Positions 8,313 to 15,940 of a DNA stretch of 64,000 nucleotides are shown piece by piece (position 1 is the stretch's first letter; the number at the start of each line of letters is the position of its first letter). Under the pieces are notes generated by a model, which saw nothing but the letters and a program-made list of their open reading frames with translations, did no database searches and was not told the origin of the DNA. Location of the stretch: the NCBI GenBank assembly GCA_003574785.1, contig QORU01000002.1, forward strand, positions 186,001 to 250,000, in the 5' to 3' direction. Origin of the DNA: Taklimakanibacter deserti. GTDB taxonomy: Bacteria; Pseudomonadota; Alphaproteobacteria; Rhizobiales; Aestuariivirgaceae. Made by a program: the position numbers and the translations under genes.

Positions 8313-9410
8313 TCAAACGGGGGCGACATGGTGGAGAGCCTCGGCAAAGAGATCGAGCTCATCATCAGGCGCGACACTCACCCGGATGCAACGGTTCAAG
8401 GGCTGAACACCCGGCATGCGAACGAAAATGCCACGCTCGATCAGGGCATCGAGCACGCTCTTGGCGAAGGCGCCGTCGCGGCCGCAATCGATGGTGACGA
8501 AATTGGTGGCAGACGGCAAAGGCCGAAGCCCCTCGCCGCGGGCGATCGCGGCGAGGCGCTCGCGCGCCCGCCCGACCTTGGCGATCACGTCCTGAAGGTA
8601 GGGCTGGTCAGCGAGCGCCGCGAGGGCCGCCGCCTGCGCCATGCGATTGACCCCGAAATGATTGCGCACCTTGTCGAAGCATTTGACGAGGTGGGCCTCG
8701 CCGATCACATAGCCGATGCGCGCCCCCGCCAGCCCATAGGCCTTGGAGAAGGTGCGGAAGCGCAGGAGCTTCGGATTGTCGAGATCGAGCGGCGGTAAGG
8801 TGCCGAGTGGTGCGAATTCGCCATAGGCCTCATCGAGGATGAGGACCGTGCCGTCGGGGACGTTGTCGATGAGCTCCTCGACCTGGGCCTGAGCCCACCA
8901 CGAGCCCATGGGATTGTCGGGATTGGCGAAGAAGATCAGCCGCGCTTTTTCGCGCTTCGCCAGATCGAGCAAGGAGGCCGGATCCTCGCGATCCGCAACA
9001 TAGGGTGTCGTCACCAACCGCCCGCCATAGCCCGCGACATGGAAGTTGAAGGTAGGATAGGCTCCGAGCGATGTCGCGACGGTGATGCCCGGCTCGACGA
9101 ACATCCGCACAGCATAGCCGAAGAGCGCATCGATCCCCTCGCCTACCGCGATGTTCTCCGGGCGTACGCCGTGATGCCGTGCCAGCGCCTGCTTGAGGTC
9201 GTGGTTCTCGGGGTCGCAATATTTCCATACGTCAGACGCCGCCTCGGCGATCGTTCTCTTGACGTAGGGTGATGGGCCGAAGCCGTTCTCATTGGCGCCG
9301 AGCCGCGCCCTGAAGGCGACGCCGCGCTGGCGTTCCAGCGCCTCGGGACCGACAAAGGGCACCGTCGAGGGCAGCCCATTCACAAGAGGTGTCAGCGGTA
9401 TGCTCGGCAC
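8313..9410 (-). CDS. PLP-dependent aminotransferase, histidinol-phosphate-aminotransferase-like
   Basis: A 365-residue class I/II fold-type I aminotransferase closest in layout to HisC. RLGANENGFGPSP is the N-terminal substrate loop, FANPDNPMGSW the NP-x-NP-G motif, ILDEAYGEFAP the PLP-ring Asp, and RTFSKAYGLAGARIGY carries the Schiff-base Lys. The C-terminus has FVRMPGV...IRVSVA, with the Arg that binds the substrate carboxylate. HisC-like proteins outside his operons often act on aromatic or other amino acids, so histidinol phosphate is not assured. It is isolated, with no his genes near, and its 3' end is followed by the decayed remnant. Confidence 0.88.
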   Translation of the reverse strand: MPSIPLTPLVNGLPSTVPFVGPEALERQRGVAFRARLGANENGFGPSPYVKRTIAEAASDVWKYCDPENHDLKQALARHHGVRPENIAVGEGIDALFGYAVRMFVEPGITVATSLGAYPTFNFHVAGYGGRLVTTPYVADREDPASLLDLAKREKARLIFFANPDNPMGSWWAQAQVEELIDNVPDGTVLILDEAYGEFAPLGTLPPLDLDNPKLLRFRTFSKAYGLAGARIGYVIGEAHLVKCFDKVRNHFGVNRMAQAAALAALADQPYLQDVIAKVGRARERLAAIARGEGLRPLPSATNFVTIDCGRDGAFAKSVLDALIERGIFVRMPGVQPLNRCIRVSVAPDDELDLFAEALHHVAPV

Positions 9411-9528
9411 GCAGGGCCTCCATACGTCAATTCAAAGTGTGGCCATAGCGCAACAGTCGCCAAATTTGCACGCAATTTCACAATCTCGTGAGTCCTCCCC
9501 GCCACGAAGGGAGTAAAAGGCAACCGTA

Positions 9529-9879
9529 ATGAATCGCGTAACTCTTTCCGCCGGGCGTCATGTCGCAGTTGCCATTGTGTTCCTGTGCGTGCTGGCGCTC
9601 AGCCTGTGCCAGATTCTAGGTCCGACGGCACGGCTCAATCACGATTTCAGGCCGGCCGACCTCTCCGAGCCGGGCTTGGTCACGCTCGCCGTGCAGACCG
9701 GCGCAGCGCATAGTCCGCTGCCGAGCCGCTGCGCCAGCATCAAGCTCGCCCCGATAGAGATCGCGACAGCCGATTTTGCGCCGGCCGAAGCTGCTTGCGG
9801 AACCTTCAGCGCATTGACTTCCGCACCGCCACAAAGTGCCGAGCTCAGCGTCCCCACACCGCCGCCGCGCCGCGCCTGA
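9529..9879 (+). CDS. Hypothetical exported or membrane-anchored protein
   Basis: 116 residues. An N-terminal hydrophobic stretch, VAVAIVFLCVLALSLCQIL (about residues 12-30), could be an uncleaved signal anchor; the rest is a polar, Pro/Ala-rich region with two Cys residues ending TPPPRRA. No family is recognised. The start has AAAGG seven bases upstream. The gene precedes the L,D-transpeptidase by 75 bases on the same strand and may share its transcript. Low complexity and GC-rich codon use mean it might be poorly conserved. Confidence 0.55.
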   Translation: MNRVTLSAGRHVAVAIVFLCVLALSLCQILGPTARLNHDFRPADLSEPGLVTLAVQTGAAHSPLPSRCASIKLAPIEIATADFAPAEAACGTFSALTSAPPQSAELSVPTPPPRRA

Positions 9880-9954
9880 TCCTCAAGAGTTGGCCAACCC
9901 GGCCGTGGCGCTTCTGCCGCGGCATTTCCCCTGTTTGATCAAGGACCACTTCCC

Positions 9955-10635
9955 ATGCCGATCACCCGGCGCATTTTTCTGCTCAGCGGCGTAGGCCTCG
10001 CCCTCAGCGCCTGCGTTCAGGACGGAACCGAAGAAGGCATCGTCGCCGAGCCTGCGGGTTCCGGACTGGCTTCGCTCACCAACTACAGCTATGGCGCCCG
10101 TCCCGACGAGCCCTATCCGATACCGGCCGTCAATCTGAAGAAGCTCAAGCCGAAATATCGCCGCCGGATCGTCGATTTCCCGACCGCGGAAATTCCCGGC
10201 ACCATCATCGTCGATACGCCGAACCGCTTCCTCTATCTGGTGCTGGGCGACGGCAAGGCGATGCGCTATGGCGTCGGCATCGGTCGCGACGGGTTCACCT
10301 GGGGCGGCCGCGGCCGCATCCAGTACAAGCGCGCCTGGCCGCGCTGGACGCCACCCGGAGAAATGATCGCCCGCCAGCCCGAGCTCGAGAAATATCGCTA
10401 TGGCATGGATCCGGCGCTCGACAACCCGCTCGGCGCCCGTGCCCTCTATATCTTCCAGAACGGGCAGGACACGCTCTACCGCCTGCATGGCACGCAGGAT
10501 GCGGCGAGCATTGGCCGCGCCGTCTCGTCCGGCTGCGTGCGGCTCGTCAATCAGGACATCATCGATCTCTATAACCGCGCACGGCCTGGCGCCACGATCA
10601 TCGTGCGCCAGCGCGCCGGCGATGAAGCTGCTTGA
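9955..10635 (+). CDS. L,D-transpeptidase (YkuD domain) lipoprotein
   Basis: A 226-residue peptidoglycan cross-linking or Braun-type anchoring enzyme acting in the periplasm. The N-terminus TRRIFLLSGVGLALSAC carries a lipobox (LSAC, Cys about residue 20), and the paired Arg resembles a Tat signal. The YkuD domain begins near GTIIVDTPNRFLYLVLGDG. The catalytic block is YRLHGTQDAASIGRA followed by SSGCVRLVNQDIIDLY, giving the His and the nucleophilic Cys of the S-x-G-C-[IV]-R motif. AAGGA lies 10 bases before the start. A long three-tier palindrome follows the stop codon directly. Confidence 0.93.
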   Translation: MPITRRIFLLSGVGLALSACVQDGTEEGIVAEPAGSGLASLTNYSYGARPDEPYPIPAVNLKKLKPKYRRRIVDFPTAEIPGTIIVDTPNRFLYLVLGDGKAMRYGVGIGRDGFTWGGRGRIQYKRAWPRWTPPGEMIARQPELEKYRYGMDPALDNPLGARALYIFQNGQDTLYRLHGTQDAASIGRAVSSGCVRLVNQDIIDLYNRARPGATIIVRQRAGDEAA

Positions 10636-10643
10636 GAAAAAGT

Positions 10644-10705
10644 ATCGGACCGAAAAGCTCGTGGCCGGGTTTACCCCGGCCATCCCGGTTTTCGGATAAT
10701 CCGAT
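10644..10705. repeat. Three-tier palindromic intergenic element (REP-like)
   Basis: Nested inverted arms in 62 bases: ATCGGA (10644) with TCCGAT (10700), CCGAAAA (10650) with TTTTCGG (10689), and TGGCCGGG (10662) with CCCGGCCA (10675). It sits nine bases past the L,D-transpeptidase stop. It has no T-run of its own and precedes a separate terminator, so it is more like a REP/mRNA-stabilising element than a terminator. Confidence 0.65.
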
Positions 10706-10718
10706 GCGCAGAGAAAGA

Positions 10719-10747
10719 GAAAAGGCCGGAGATTCTCCGGCCTTTTT
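10719..10747. terminator. Bidirectional terminator between convergent genes
   Basis: AAAAAGGCCGGAGA, one base, TCTCCGGCCTTTTT: a perfect 9-base stem with an A-run before and a T-run after, so it can end transcripts from both sides (L,D-transpeptidase on plus, glycine-zipper protein on minus). The stem is nearly the same as those at 6273 and 11371. Confidence 0.9.
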
Positions 10748-10769
10748 GATCTGATATCGATCGAGCGTC

Positions 10770-11258
10770 CTACAGACGGCAGGGCTTCCACTTGCCCGAG
10801 GCCGTCTTGTACTTGCCGGTCTGGGGATTGAAAGAGCTGTATTTGCGGGCGCAGGCCTTGGTCCAGGAACGCCCGCCGCCATTGTCATAAGCCTGGTAGC
10901 TCGTGCGCTGGCCTTCATAATTGTCCATGCAGCGCTCATAGGCGTTGTAATAGGCGCGCTTGTAGCGGTCGCTGGTGACGCCGGCGCCGAGAACGGTACC
11001 ACCGACGCCGCCAATGATGGCGCCCGTGCCGGCGCCCTTGCCTTTGCCGATCAGCCCGCCAATGATCGCGCCGCCTATGGCGCCACCAACGGTGCCGACG
11101 AGCACATCGGCACCGCCATTGGTCTTGTGGTCCGCGACGTCGCGGGCATAGGAATCACAATATTGGCGCGGCCCCGCCGAAGCCTGCCCGACAAACCCGG
11201 CCATGACGGTCACCGCCATCGCGGCGCCCATGCATTTCGCCAAGATCATCCGATTCAT
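10770..11258 (-). CDS. Glycine-zipper envelope protein with BA14K-like C-terminus
   Basis: A 162-residue exported protein. The signal peptide ends near GFVGQASAG (about residue 28). Then come YCDSYARDVA, a glycine zipper rich in GGAIGGAIIGGLIGKG and GTGAIIGGVGGTVLGAGV (about residues 55-95), a YERCMDNYEGQR segment, and a C-terminal WTKACARKYSSFNPQTGKY plus KWKPCRL module. The latter resembles the C-terminus of BA14K/BA14k-like proteins (Trp-Cys-x(n)-Tyr-x-Ser-Tyr, final Pro-Cys-Arg). The zipper suggests membrane insertion or oligomerisation. The neighbour at 11422 is a clear paralogue, and its upstream region is duplicated as well. Confidence 0.85.
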   Translation of the reverse strand: MNRMILAKCMGAAMAVTVMAGFVGQASAGPRQYCDSYARDVADHKTNGGADVLVGTVGGAIGGAIIGGLIGKGKGAGTGAIIGGVGGTVLGAGVTSDRYKRAYYNAYERCMDNYEGQRTSYQAYDNGGGRSWTKACARKYSSFNPQTGKYKTASGKWKPCRL

Positions 11259-11289
11259 GCCGTACTCCTATTCATAATCCGATCCCTCA

Positions 11290-11341
11290 CTTAGAAAGCG
11301 ATTGTGGCCGGTCCGGGGCAAATTGTAACCGTTCTAAACAG
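11290..11341. repeat. Duplicated upstream block, copy A (promoter of 10770 gene)
   Basis: Aligns without gaps to 12015-12066: 46 of 52 positions are identical and all six differences are transitions. On the minus strand it contains TTACAAT, a reasonable -10 element, so it is probably the promoter region of the gene starting at 11258. Similarity weakens beyond the GAAGCC near 11351. Confidence 0.75.
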
Positions 11342-11370
11342 ACCCACGGCGAAGCCGCTTGAACCAAACA

Positions 11371-11400
11371 AAAAGGCCGGGATGTGCTCCGGCCTTTTTT
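11371..11400. terminator. Bidirectional terminator
   Basis: AAAAAGGCCGGGA, a short loop, CTCCGGCCTTTTTT. The A-run and T-run on both flanks allow either direction. On the minus strand it ends the 11422 gene, 21 bases past its stop. Confidence 0.85.
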
Positions 11401-11421
11401 GTTTCCATGTCGATTGATCGC

Positions 11422-11985
11422 CTATAGCCGGCAGGGCTTCCATTTGCCGGAATAGGATTTGTATTTGCCCTTCTGCGCATCCCAAGATCGATATTTGCGC
11501 GCGCAGGCCTTGGCCCATGAGGCCCCGTTTGCTTCATCCTTCTCGGCCACCTCATTCGCGGCGACCTTGGTCGCAGTCACCTTGTTCGCCGCGGCCTTGG
11601 TTTCGGTCACCTTGGTTTCGGTCACCTTGGTCTCGGCCGCCTTGGTTTCGGTCACCTTGGTCTCGGCCACCTTATTCTCGGCCGGCTCGGTCGTCGCGCG
11701 CTGGCCTTCATAGTTGTTGACACAGCGCTCGAACGCGTTGGTGTAAGCGCGCTTGTAGCGGTCGCCGGTGACGCCCGCGCCCAAGATCGTGCCGCCGACA
11801 CTGCCGATGCCGGCGCTTTGTCCGCGGTCGCTCAGACCGCCAACGAACGCACCATTGATTTTTCGGTGTGCAACATCGCGGGCATAGGAATCACAATACT
11901 CGCGAATACCTGCCGAGGCCGGCCCGGCCATCACGGCCACCGCCAGTGCGGCGCCCATGCCTTTCACCAAGATCATCTGTTTCAT
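11422..11985 (-). CDS. BA14K-like exported protein with internal KVTET repeats (paralogue of the 10770 gene)
   Basis: 187 residues from the ATG at 11985. Paralogy with the neighbour is obvious: MKQMILVKGMGAALAVAVMAG signal peptide, EYCDSYARDVA, GAGVTGDRYKRAY, ERCVNNYEGQR and the C-terminal WAKACARKYRSWDAQKGKY / GKWKPCRL module. Two differences stand out. Most of the glycine zipper is gone (only GIGSVGGTILGAG remains). A Lys/Thr/Glu/Ala-rich insert of about 45 residues built on the pentapeptide KVTET lies before the C-terminal module. This suggests loss of membrane insertion and gain of an extended linker, perhaps for cell-wall binding. Function is unknown. Confidence 0.82.
   Translation of the reverse strand: MKQMILVKGMGAALAVAVMAGPASAGIREYCDSYARDVAHRKINGAFVGGLSDRGQSAGIGSVGGTILGAGVTGDRYKRAYTNAFERCVNNYEGQRATTEPAENKVAETKVTETKAAETKVTETKVTETKAAANKVTATKVAANEVAEKDEANGASWAKACARKYRSWDAQKGKYKSYSGKWKPCRL
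11550..11690. repeat. 15-base coding minisatellite (KVTET repeats)
   Basis: Tandem 15-base units, plus-strand form GGTTTCGGTCACCTT and close variants, inside the 11422 gene. They encode KVTET/KAAET/KVAET-type pentapeptides. The period is a multiple of three, so copy-number change keeps the frame. Some adjacent units are identical, which suggests recent expansion. Confidence 0.85.
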
Positions 11986-12011
11986 CCCGAACTCCCAATT
12001 TCGAGTAACAT

Positions 12012-13163
12012 TTACTTGGAAGGCGATTGTGGCCGGCCCAGGGCAGATTGTAATCGTTCTAAACAGGCACGGGAAGCCATATTCGCGGTGGCAAAACAGG
12101 CCTGCAGGAGATAGCCGCCGGTCGGCGCCTCCCAATCCAGCATCTCCCCCACGGCATAAACCTGGGGCCATGCCTTGAGCTCGAAATTCCGGTCGATCTC
12201 GGTCAGAGCCACGCCCCCTGCCGACGAGATAGCCCGCGCCAGCGCGTCGGTTCCGGTCACGGTCAAGGGCAGCGCCTTGATGGCCGAGGCCGTCGCCGGC
12301 AGATTAGCCTCGCGCAAGAGCGCAATCGCCGCGGGCGCCAGCCCCGTCGCCTTGCGCAACCAGGTGCTGTGCGAGGATTTGCCCTTGGGATGCGACAGGC
12401 GCTCCGCCAAGGCGGCGACGGTCAAGTCAGGCTTGAGATCGAGCGTGAGGTCCCCCGACTTCCGCAGTTCAGGGTTGAGCGCATAGATCGCTCCACCTTC
12501 GAGACCGGTCCTGGTGATGACGGCCTCGCCGCGCACGGTCCTGCCGGCGCTCGACACCGCGATGCGCTTGAGCGGCACGCCTGCGAAGCGCTCGGAAAAA
12601 TGCGCCGACCAGGGGATCGTGACTCCGCAATTCGTCGGGATGAATGGATTCACCTTGATGCCCCGCCTGGTCAGAATCTCGGTCCATTGCGCATCGGAGC
12701 CGAGACGCGGCCAACTGGCGCCGCCCATAGCGAGGATCATGGCATCGCTTTCCTTCTCGCCCATCCAGCGCGTCCTGAGCTCGAGCGTAACCCCGAGACT
12801 GTCGAGGCGGCGCAGCCAGGCGCGCAGCAACGGCGATGCCTTCATCGCCCTGGGAAAGACCCGGCCCGATGAGCCGATGAATGTCTCGATGCCGAGGCCG
12901 TTGCACCAGTCGATCAGCGCTTCAGGCGGAAAGGCGCGGATGGCGGGCTCCAGAATTCCGCGCGCTGCGCCGTAGCGGTCAACGAACGTCTCCAACGCTT
13001 CGGAATGGGTGAGATTGAGACCGCCGCGGCCGGCCATCAGGAACTTGCGCGCCGGCGATGCCATGTGGTCGACCACCCGCACGCTCGCGCCACCCTTCGC
13101 CAGCACTTCGGCGGCCATGAGACCGGCGGGGCCCGCACCGATGACGTCGACGCGATAATTCAT
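12012..13163 (-). CDS. FAD-dependent flavoprotein (HI0933/BaiN family, TIGR03862 type)
   Basis: A 383-residue flavoprotein. The Rossmann motif VIGAGPAGLMAAEVLAKGG is at the N-terminus, followed by ASPARKFLMAGRGGLNLTHS, which is characteristic of the HI0933-like family. The middle has ILAMGGASWPRLGSDA. The C-terminal FAD contact is VYAVGEMLDWEAPTGGYLLQ. The reaction of this group is mostly unknown. The last 15-20 codons overlap the promoter block of the 11422 gene (copy B at 12015-12066), so the natural C-terminus may have been altered by that rearrangement, or the promoter evolved inside the coding end. Confidence 0.9.
   Translation of the reverse strand: MNYRVDVIGAGPAGLMAAEVLAKGGASVRVVDHMASPARKFLMAGRGGLNLTHSEALETFVDRYGAARGILEPAIRAFPPEALIDWCNGLGIETFIGSSGRVFPRAMKASPLLRAWLRRLDSLGVTLELRTRWMGEKESDAMILAMGGASWPRLGSDAQWTEILTRRGIKVNPFIPTNCGVTIPWSAHFSERFAGVPLKRIAVSSAGRTVRGEAVITRTGLEGGAIYALNPELRKSGDLTLDLKPDLTVAALAERLSHPKGKSSHSTWLRKATGLAPAAIALLREANLPATASAIKALPLTVTGTDALARAISSAGGVALTEIDRNFELKAWPQVYAVGEMLDWEAPTGGYLLQACFATANMASRACLERLQSALGRPQSPSK
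12015..12066. repeat. Duplicated upstream block, copy B (promoter of 11422 gene, inside flavoprotein 3' end)
   Basis: Partner of 11290-11341, 46 of 52 bases the same. It lies 30-81 bases upstream of the 11422 gene start and within the last codons of the flavoprotein gene. Similarity runs on for about 12 bases into the flavoprotein (ACGG-GAAGCC in both), so the duplication that made the paralogous pair probably carried a scrap of this gene with it. Confidence 0.75.
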
Positions 13164-13227
13164 GCGCCGGCATTGCCAGGAGAGATGCGGCGACTAGAAT
13201 GCCTGAACATGAAAAAGGAATTCATCG

Positions 13228-13542
13228 GTGATCTTCAGAATAGGCCTCTTGGCTCTTGCCGCCATCCTGTCCTCCACCCCTCTCCTAGCAAAGCAGACGC
13301 TGCCGCCGCAAATCACTGAAGCGATCAAATCCTGGCAGCAATGCGCGGCCGCCGCCTACAAGGCGGAACGGCAGGTCAAAGCGGACAGGGATCTGGCCGC
13401 CGAAGCGAGCTTCGCCCAATGCGAGGCGCAGTTCGAGACGGTGGTGGCGCGCGCCGGCGAGAGCGGCCTCAAGCCCCAGGATGTGCGCGCGGCGCTCGCC
13501 AAGAGCAAGGCGGCCCTCAAAAAGCAAATGACCGCGCATTGA
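13228..13542 (+). CDS. Small secreted protein, hypothetical
   Basis: 104 residues from a GTG at 13228 with AAGGA 9 bases upstream. A signal peptide (FRIGLLALAAILSSTPLLA, cleaved about residue 21) precedes a mature helical region with two Cys (WQQCAAAAYKAERQ and FAQCEAQFET), probably a disulfide-linked helical hairpin. No known family is recognised. It is divergent from the flavoprotein gene and convergent with the TonB receptor gene. Confidence 0.7.
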   Translation: MIFRIGLLALAAILSSTPLLAKQTLPPQITEAIKSWQQCAAAAYKAERQVKADRDLAAEASFAQCEAQFETVVARAGESGLKPQDVRAALAKSKAALKKQMTAH

Positions 13543-13551
13543 GCGCGGTCA
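13529..13551. terminator. Stem-loop at gene end, possible terminator
   Basis: TGACCGCGC, 5-base loop, GCGCGGTCA: a perfect 9-base stem spanning the stop codon of the 13228 gene. No T-run follows, so intrinsic termination is uncertain. It lies between convergent genes. Confidence 0.4.
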
Positions 13552-13572
13552 TCGCCGGTCCCCTCGAAAGTT

Positions 13573-15765
13573 TCAGCCGCCGAAGCGCCAGGTCGCCGAT
13601 ATCTTGGCGTTGAAGCCGGGCTCGTCATAAGGATTGCCCCCGGCCCCGCTCACGGCGCTCAGATAGTTCACGTATGACACGTCGAATATATTCTCGAGCC
13701 GCAGATCGAGGCGAAAATCGCGTGTGACTTGGTAGCCGGCAAAAAGGTTCACCAGCGTGTAGTCTTCGTCCACCGTCTTCGTCACGCGAGGTTTTGTCGG
13801 ATGAGGCACTTCGTATTCGTACTGAAATACATGCTGGACTTCGCCGCCGACCACAAGGCTCTGCTCGAGGAAACGGAAGCCAAAGAAGCTGAAGAGCTGA
13901 TCGGGCGGAACCGTGTCCAGCTCTTTGTTGTCTTCCTTGTTCTTGCTGTCCATGAAGGAGCCGGAAAGCCCCGTAAAGAACGTGCCGCGATCATAGACCG
14001 TTTCAAACTCGATGCCCTTGAGGATCACCTGGTCGAAATTCTGGAACTGCGCGCAGGCCGGGAAGGAGCTTCCTGGCACGAAGGGACAGGCCGGATCACC
14101 GCCCGGGAAAATGCCCGGCAGAATGTCAGTCACCATCCCGATATAGTCATCTACGGTGTTGTGGTAGATTGCGGCCTTGACGCGAATGCCGTCGTCCGGC
14201 GTGAATATGCCGTCCCTCTTGTAGTTCAGTCCTACCTCGAAGAGGTGAGCGGTTTCAGGTGTCAGGTTGGGATTCGGAATGAACGGAAAATAGACGCCAG
14301 CCGGATGCATGCCCGTCATCAGGGTCTCGATCACGCTTGGCGAGCGATAGCCTTCGGCATAGGTGCCGTAGATCTGCAATCCACGCAACGCGGTCGCTTC
14401 GAACGGTTTGAAGCCGGCTGTAATGCGCGGTGACAAGCGATCATCTTCGCTCTCGACATCGCCCTCATCGCTTTCGAGCTTGTAAGAATCATAGCGCAGC
14501 CCGCCGATCATCTCGAACCAATCGGAATATTCGAGCTTGTCCTGGACGAACGCCCCCCACACCTCGCGTGTGCCCGATGGACTATAGACATAGCTGCCGC
14601 CCAGCGGATCATCCACATCGACCTTGTCCTCGAACCAGTCGCCGCCAGCGGTGAAAGTGTGGCGGACAGCGCCGGTGTCGAAGCGCGAGGTGTTGTTGGT
14701 ATCGAAGCCGGTCGTCACGAGGTCAAAGCTCCTTTCCGATCCGGCCGGGACGATGATCACACCGCCATTCTCCTGATCCCAGCGTGCGGCATCCTTGAGC
14801 GACGTCTGGTTCTGCTTCGTGTCGTTGACATAGCCGCTCAAAGTAAAGTCGACCCAGGGCGAGGTGGGATCGACATAACGATATTTGCCGGTGAAGATGT
14901 CTTCCTTGACCTCGCTGTCCTGCGGCATCGAAGTCGACGGCTCGCGATAATTTTCGTTGTTGCCGATCCAGCCCAAAGTGATCTCATGGCCGTCGGCGGG
15001 GCGGATGACGCTCTTGAGCAGGCCGGCGGTGACGTCATAGGCCGAATCGTCCACCTTTTCGCCGTCGCCGCCCGTGTAGTCGTCGCGCTCACGATAGGTG
15101 AAATTGCCGAGGATATCGAAAGCTTCGACCGGCCTCATGGCGCCGGTGAGGCTCGTCATATAGCCATCGCCGTTGCTCTCATACCCGCCCTTGACCGAGC
15201 CGCCGATTTGCTCGCCCTCGCGCAGGAAGTCGCTCGCCGACTTCGTTTCGAAGACGACGACACCGCCAATGGCGCCCGAGCCATAGATATTGGCGACGGG
15301 ACCGCGCACCACCGTGACCTGCTTGAGGAGCTCGGGTTCGATCCACATCGAGGCGGCGCTGCCATGATCGTTGCGCGAGAAATTGTTGCGCGCCCCATCG
15401 GTGATCATGGCGACACGGCCGAAATCCTGGAGGCCGCGGATATTGATGCTGGTGCCGATGCCGGTGCGGTCCTGCGAGCCCGCGGTCGCAACGCCCGGTA
15501 TGCCGTTGAGGACCTGCGAGATGTTGGAAGGCTGCTGCTGCTGCAGCTTCTCCTTGCCGACCACGCTGGTCGACGTCATCGATGAGACCACTTCCTCGTC
15601 GAATTTCGAGGCGACGATGGTGATCTGGTCGAGCAGATCACCTTCCGCGCCGGAATCCTGTGTGGCTTGCTGTTGCTGTTCTTCCTGGCCGAGCGCCGGC
15701 CCGGAATAGAAAATGACGGCGGCCGTCGCCAATAGCCCCAGCCGCAAACAATTTGTGCGTCCCAT
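13573..15765 (-). CDS. TonB-dependent outer-membrane receptor, haem/haemoglobin type
   Basis: A 730-residue outer-membrane receptor. The signal peptide ends near GPALGQ. A TonB-box-like ITIVAS lies about residue 48. The plug contains INIRGLQDFGRVAMITDGAR and VVRGPVANIYGSGAIGGVV. The barrel ends in the aromatic-poor but typical ISATWRFGG. GTYAEGYRSPSV followed by NPNLTPETAHLFEVGLN matches the FRAP...NPNL region that marks haem receptors (HmuR/ShmR/HutA type), though FRAP reads YRSP. It imports haem or haemoglobin-derived iron using TonB-ExbBD, whose genes are not here; no hmuSTUV neighbours are present. A 13-base palindrome upstream may be its iron-responsive operator. Confidence 0.88.
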   Translation of the reverse strand: MGRTNCLRLGLLATAAVIFYSGPALGQEEQQQQATQDSGAEGDLLDQITIVASKFDEEVVSSMTSTSVVGKEKLQQQQPSNISQVLNGIPGVATAGSQDRTGIGTSINIRGLQDFGRVAMITDGARNNFSRNDHGSAASMWIEPELLKQVTVVRGPVANIYGSGAIGGVVVFETKSASDFLREGEQIGGSVKGGYESNGDGYMTSLTGAMRPVEAFDILGNFTYRERDDYTGGDGEKVDDSAYDVTAGLLKSVIRPADGHEITLGWIGNNENYREPSTSMPQDSEVKEDIFTGKYRYVDPTSPWVDFTLSGYVNDTKQNQTSLKDAARWDQENGGVIIVPAGSERSFDLVTTGFDTNNTSRFDTGAVRHTFTAGGDWFEDKVDVDDPLGGSYVYSPSGTREVWGAFVQDKLEYSDWFEMIGGLRYDSYKLESDEGDVESEDDRLSPRITAGFKPFEATALRGLQIYGTYAEGYRSPSVIETLMTGMHPAGVYFPFIPNPNLTPETAHLFEVGLNYKRDGIFTPDDGIRVKAAIYHNTVDDYIGMVTDILPGIFPGGDPACPFVPGSSFPACAQFQNFDQVILKGIEFETVYDRGTFFTGLSGSFMDSKNKEDNKELDTVPPDQLFSFFGFRFLEQSLVVGGEVQHVFQYEYEVPHPTKPRVTKTVDEDYTLVNLFAGYQVTRDFRLDLRLENIFDVSYVNYLSAVSGAGGNPYDEPGFNAKISATWRFGG

Positions 15766-15880
15766 AAGACCCCTCTCCCCTGAACCATCGAAAGGCTGGC
15801 TACTGGACTTGAGGAGTCTTTTGCTGGCGGCCGGGCCAACCGTTAACTTTTGCCCGGCCCGCCGTTTACTAAAGGTATCC

Positions 15881-15893
15881 GACTAAAATAGTC
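15881..15893. promoter_or_regulatory. Palindrome upstream of TonB receptor, candidate operator
   Basis: GACTA-AAA-TAGTC, perfect 5-base arms, about 116 bases before the receptor start. On the minus strand it overlaps TTGACT, a good -35 element. Iron-responsive control (Fur, Irr or RirA) would be expected for such a receptor, but the sequence does not match a consensus I can name with assurance. Confidence 0.4.
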
Positions 15894-15940
15894 AAGTATC
15901 TAAATACCCGTCATATCACCCAAAATTGGTGCTGAGTGGC

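Noticed and set aside
11550..11690. Possible CRISPR-like tandem repeat.
   Set aside because: The 15-base units are directly adjacent without spacers and are in frame inside a coding region.
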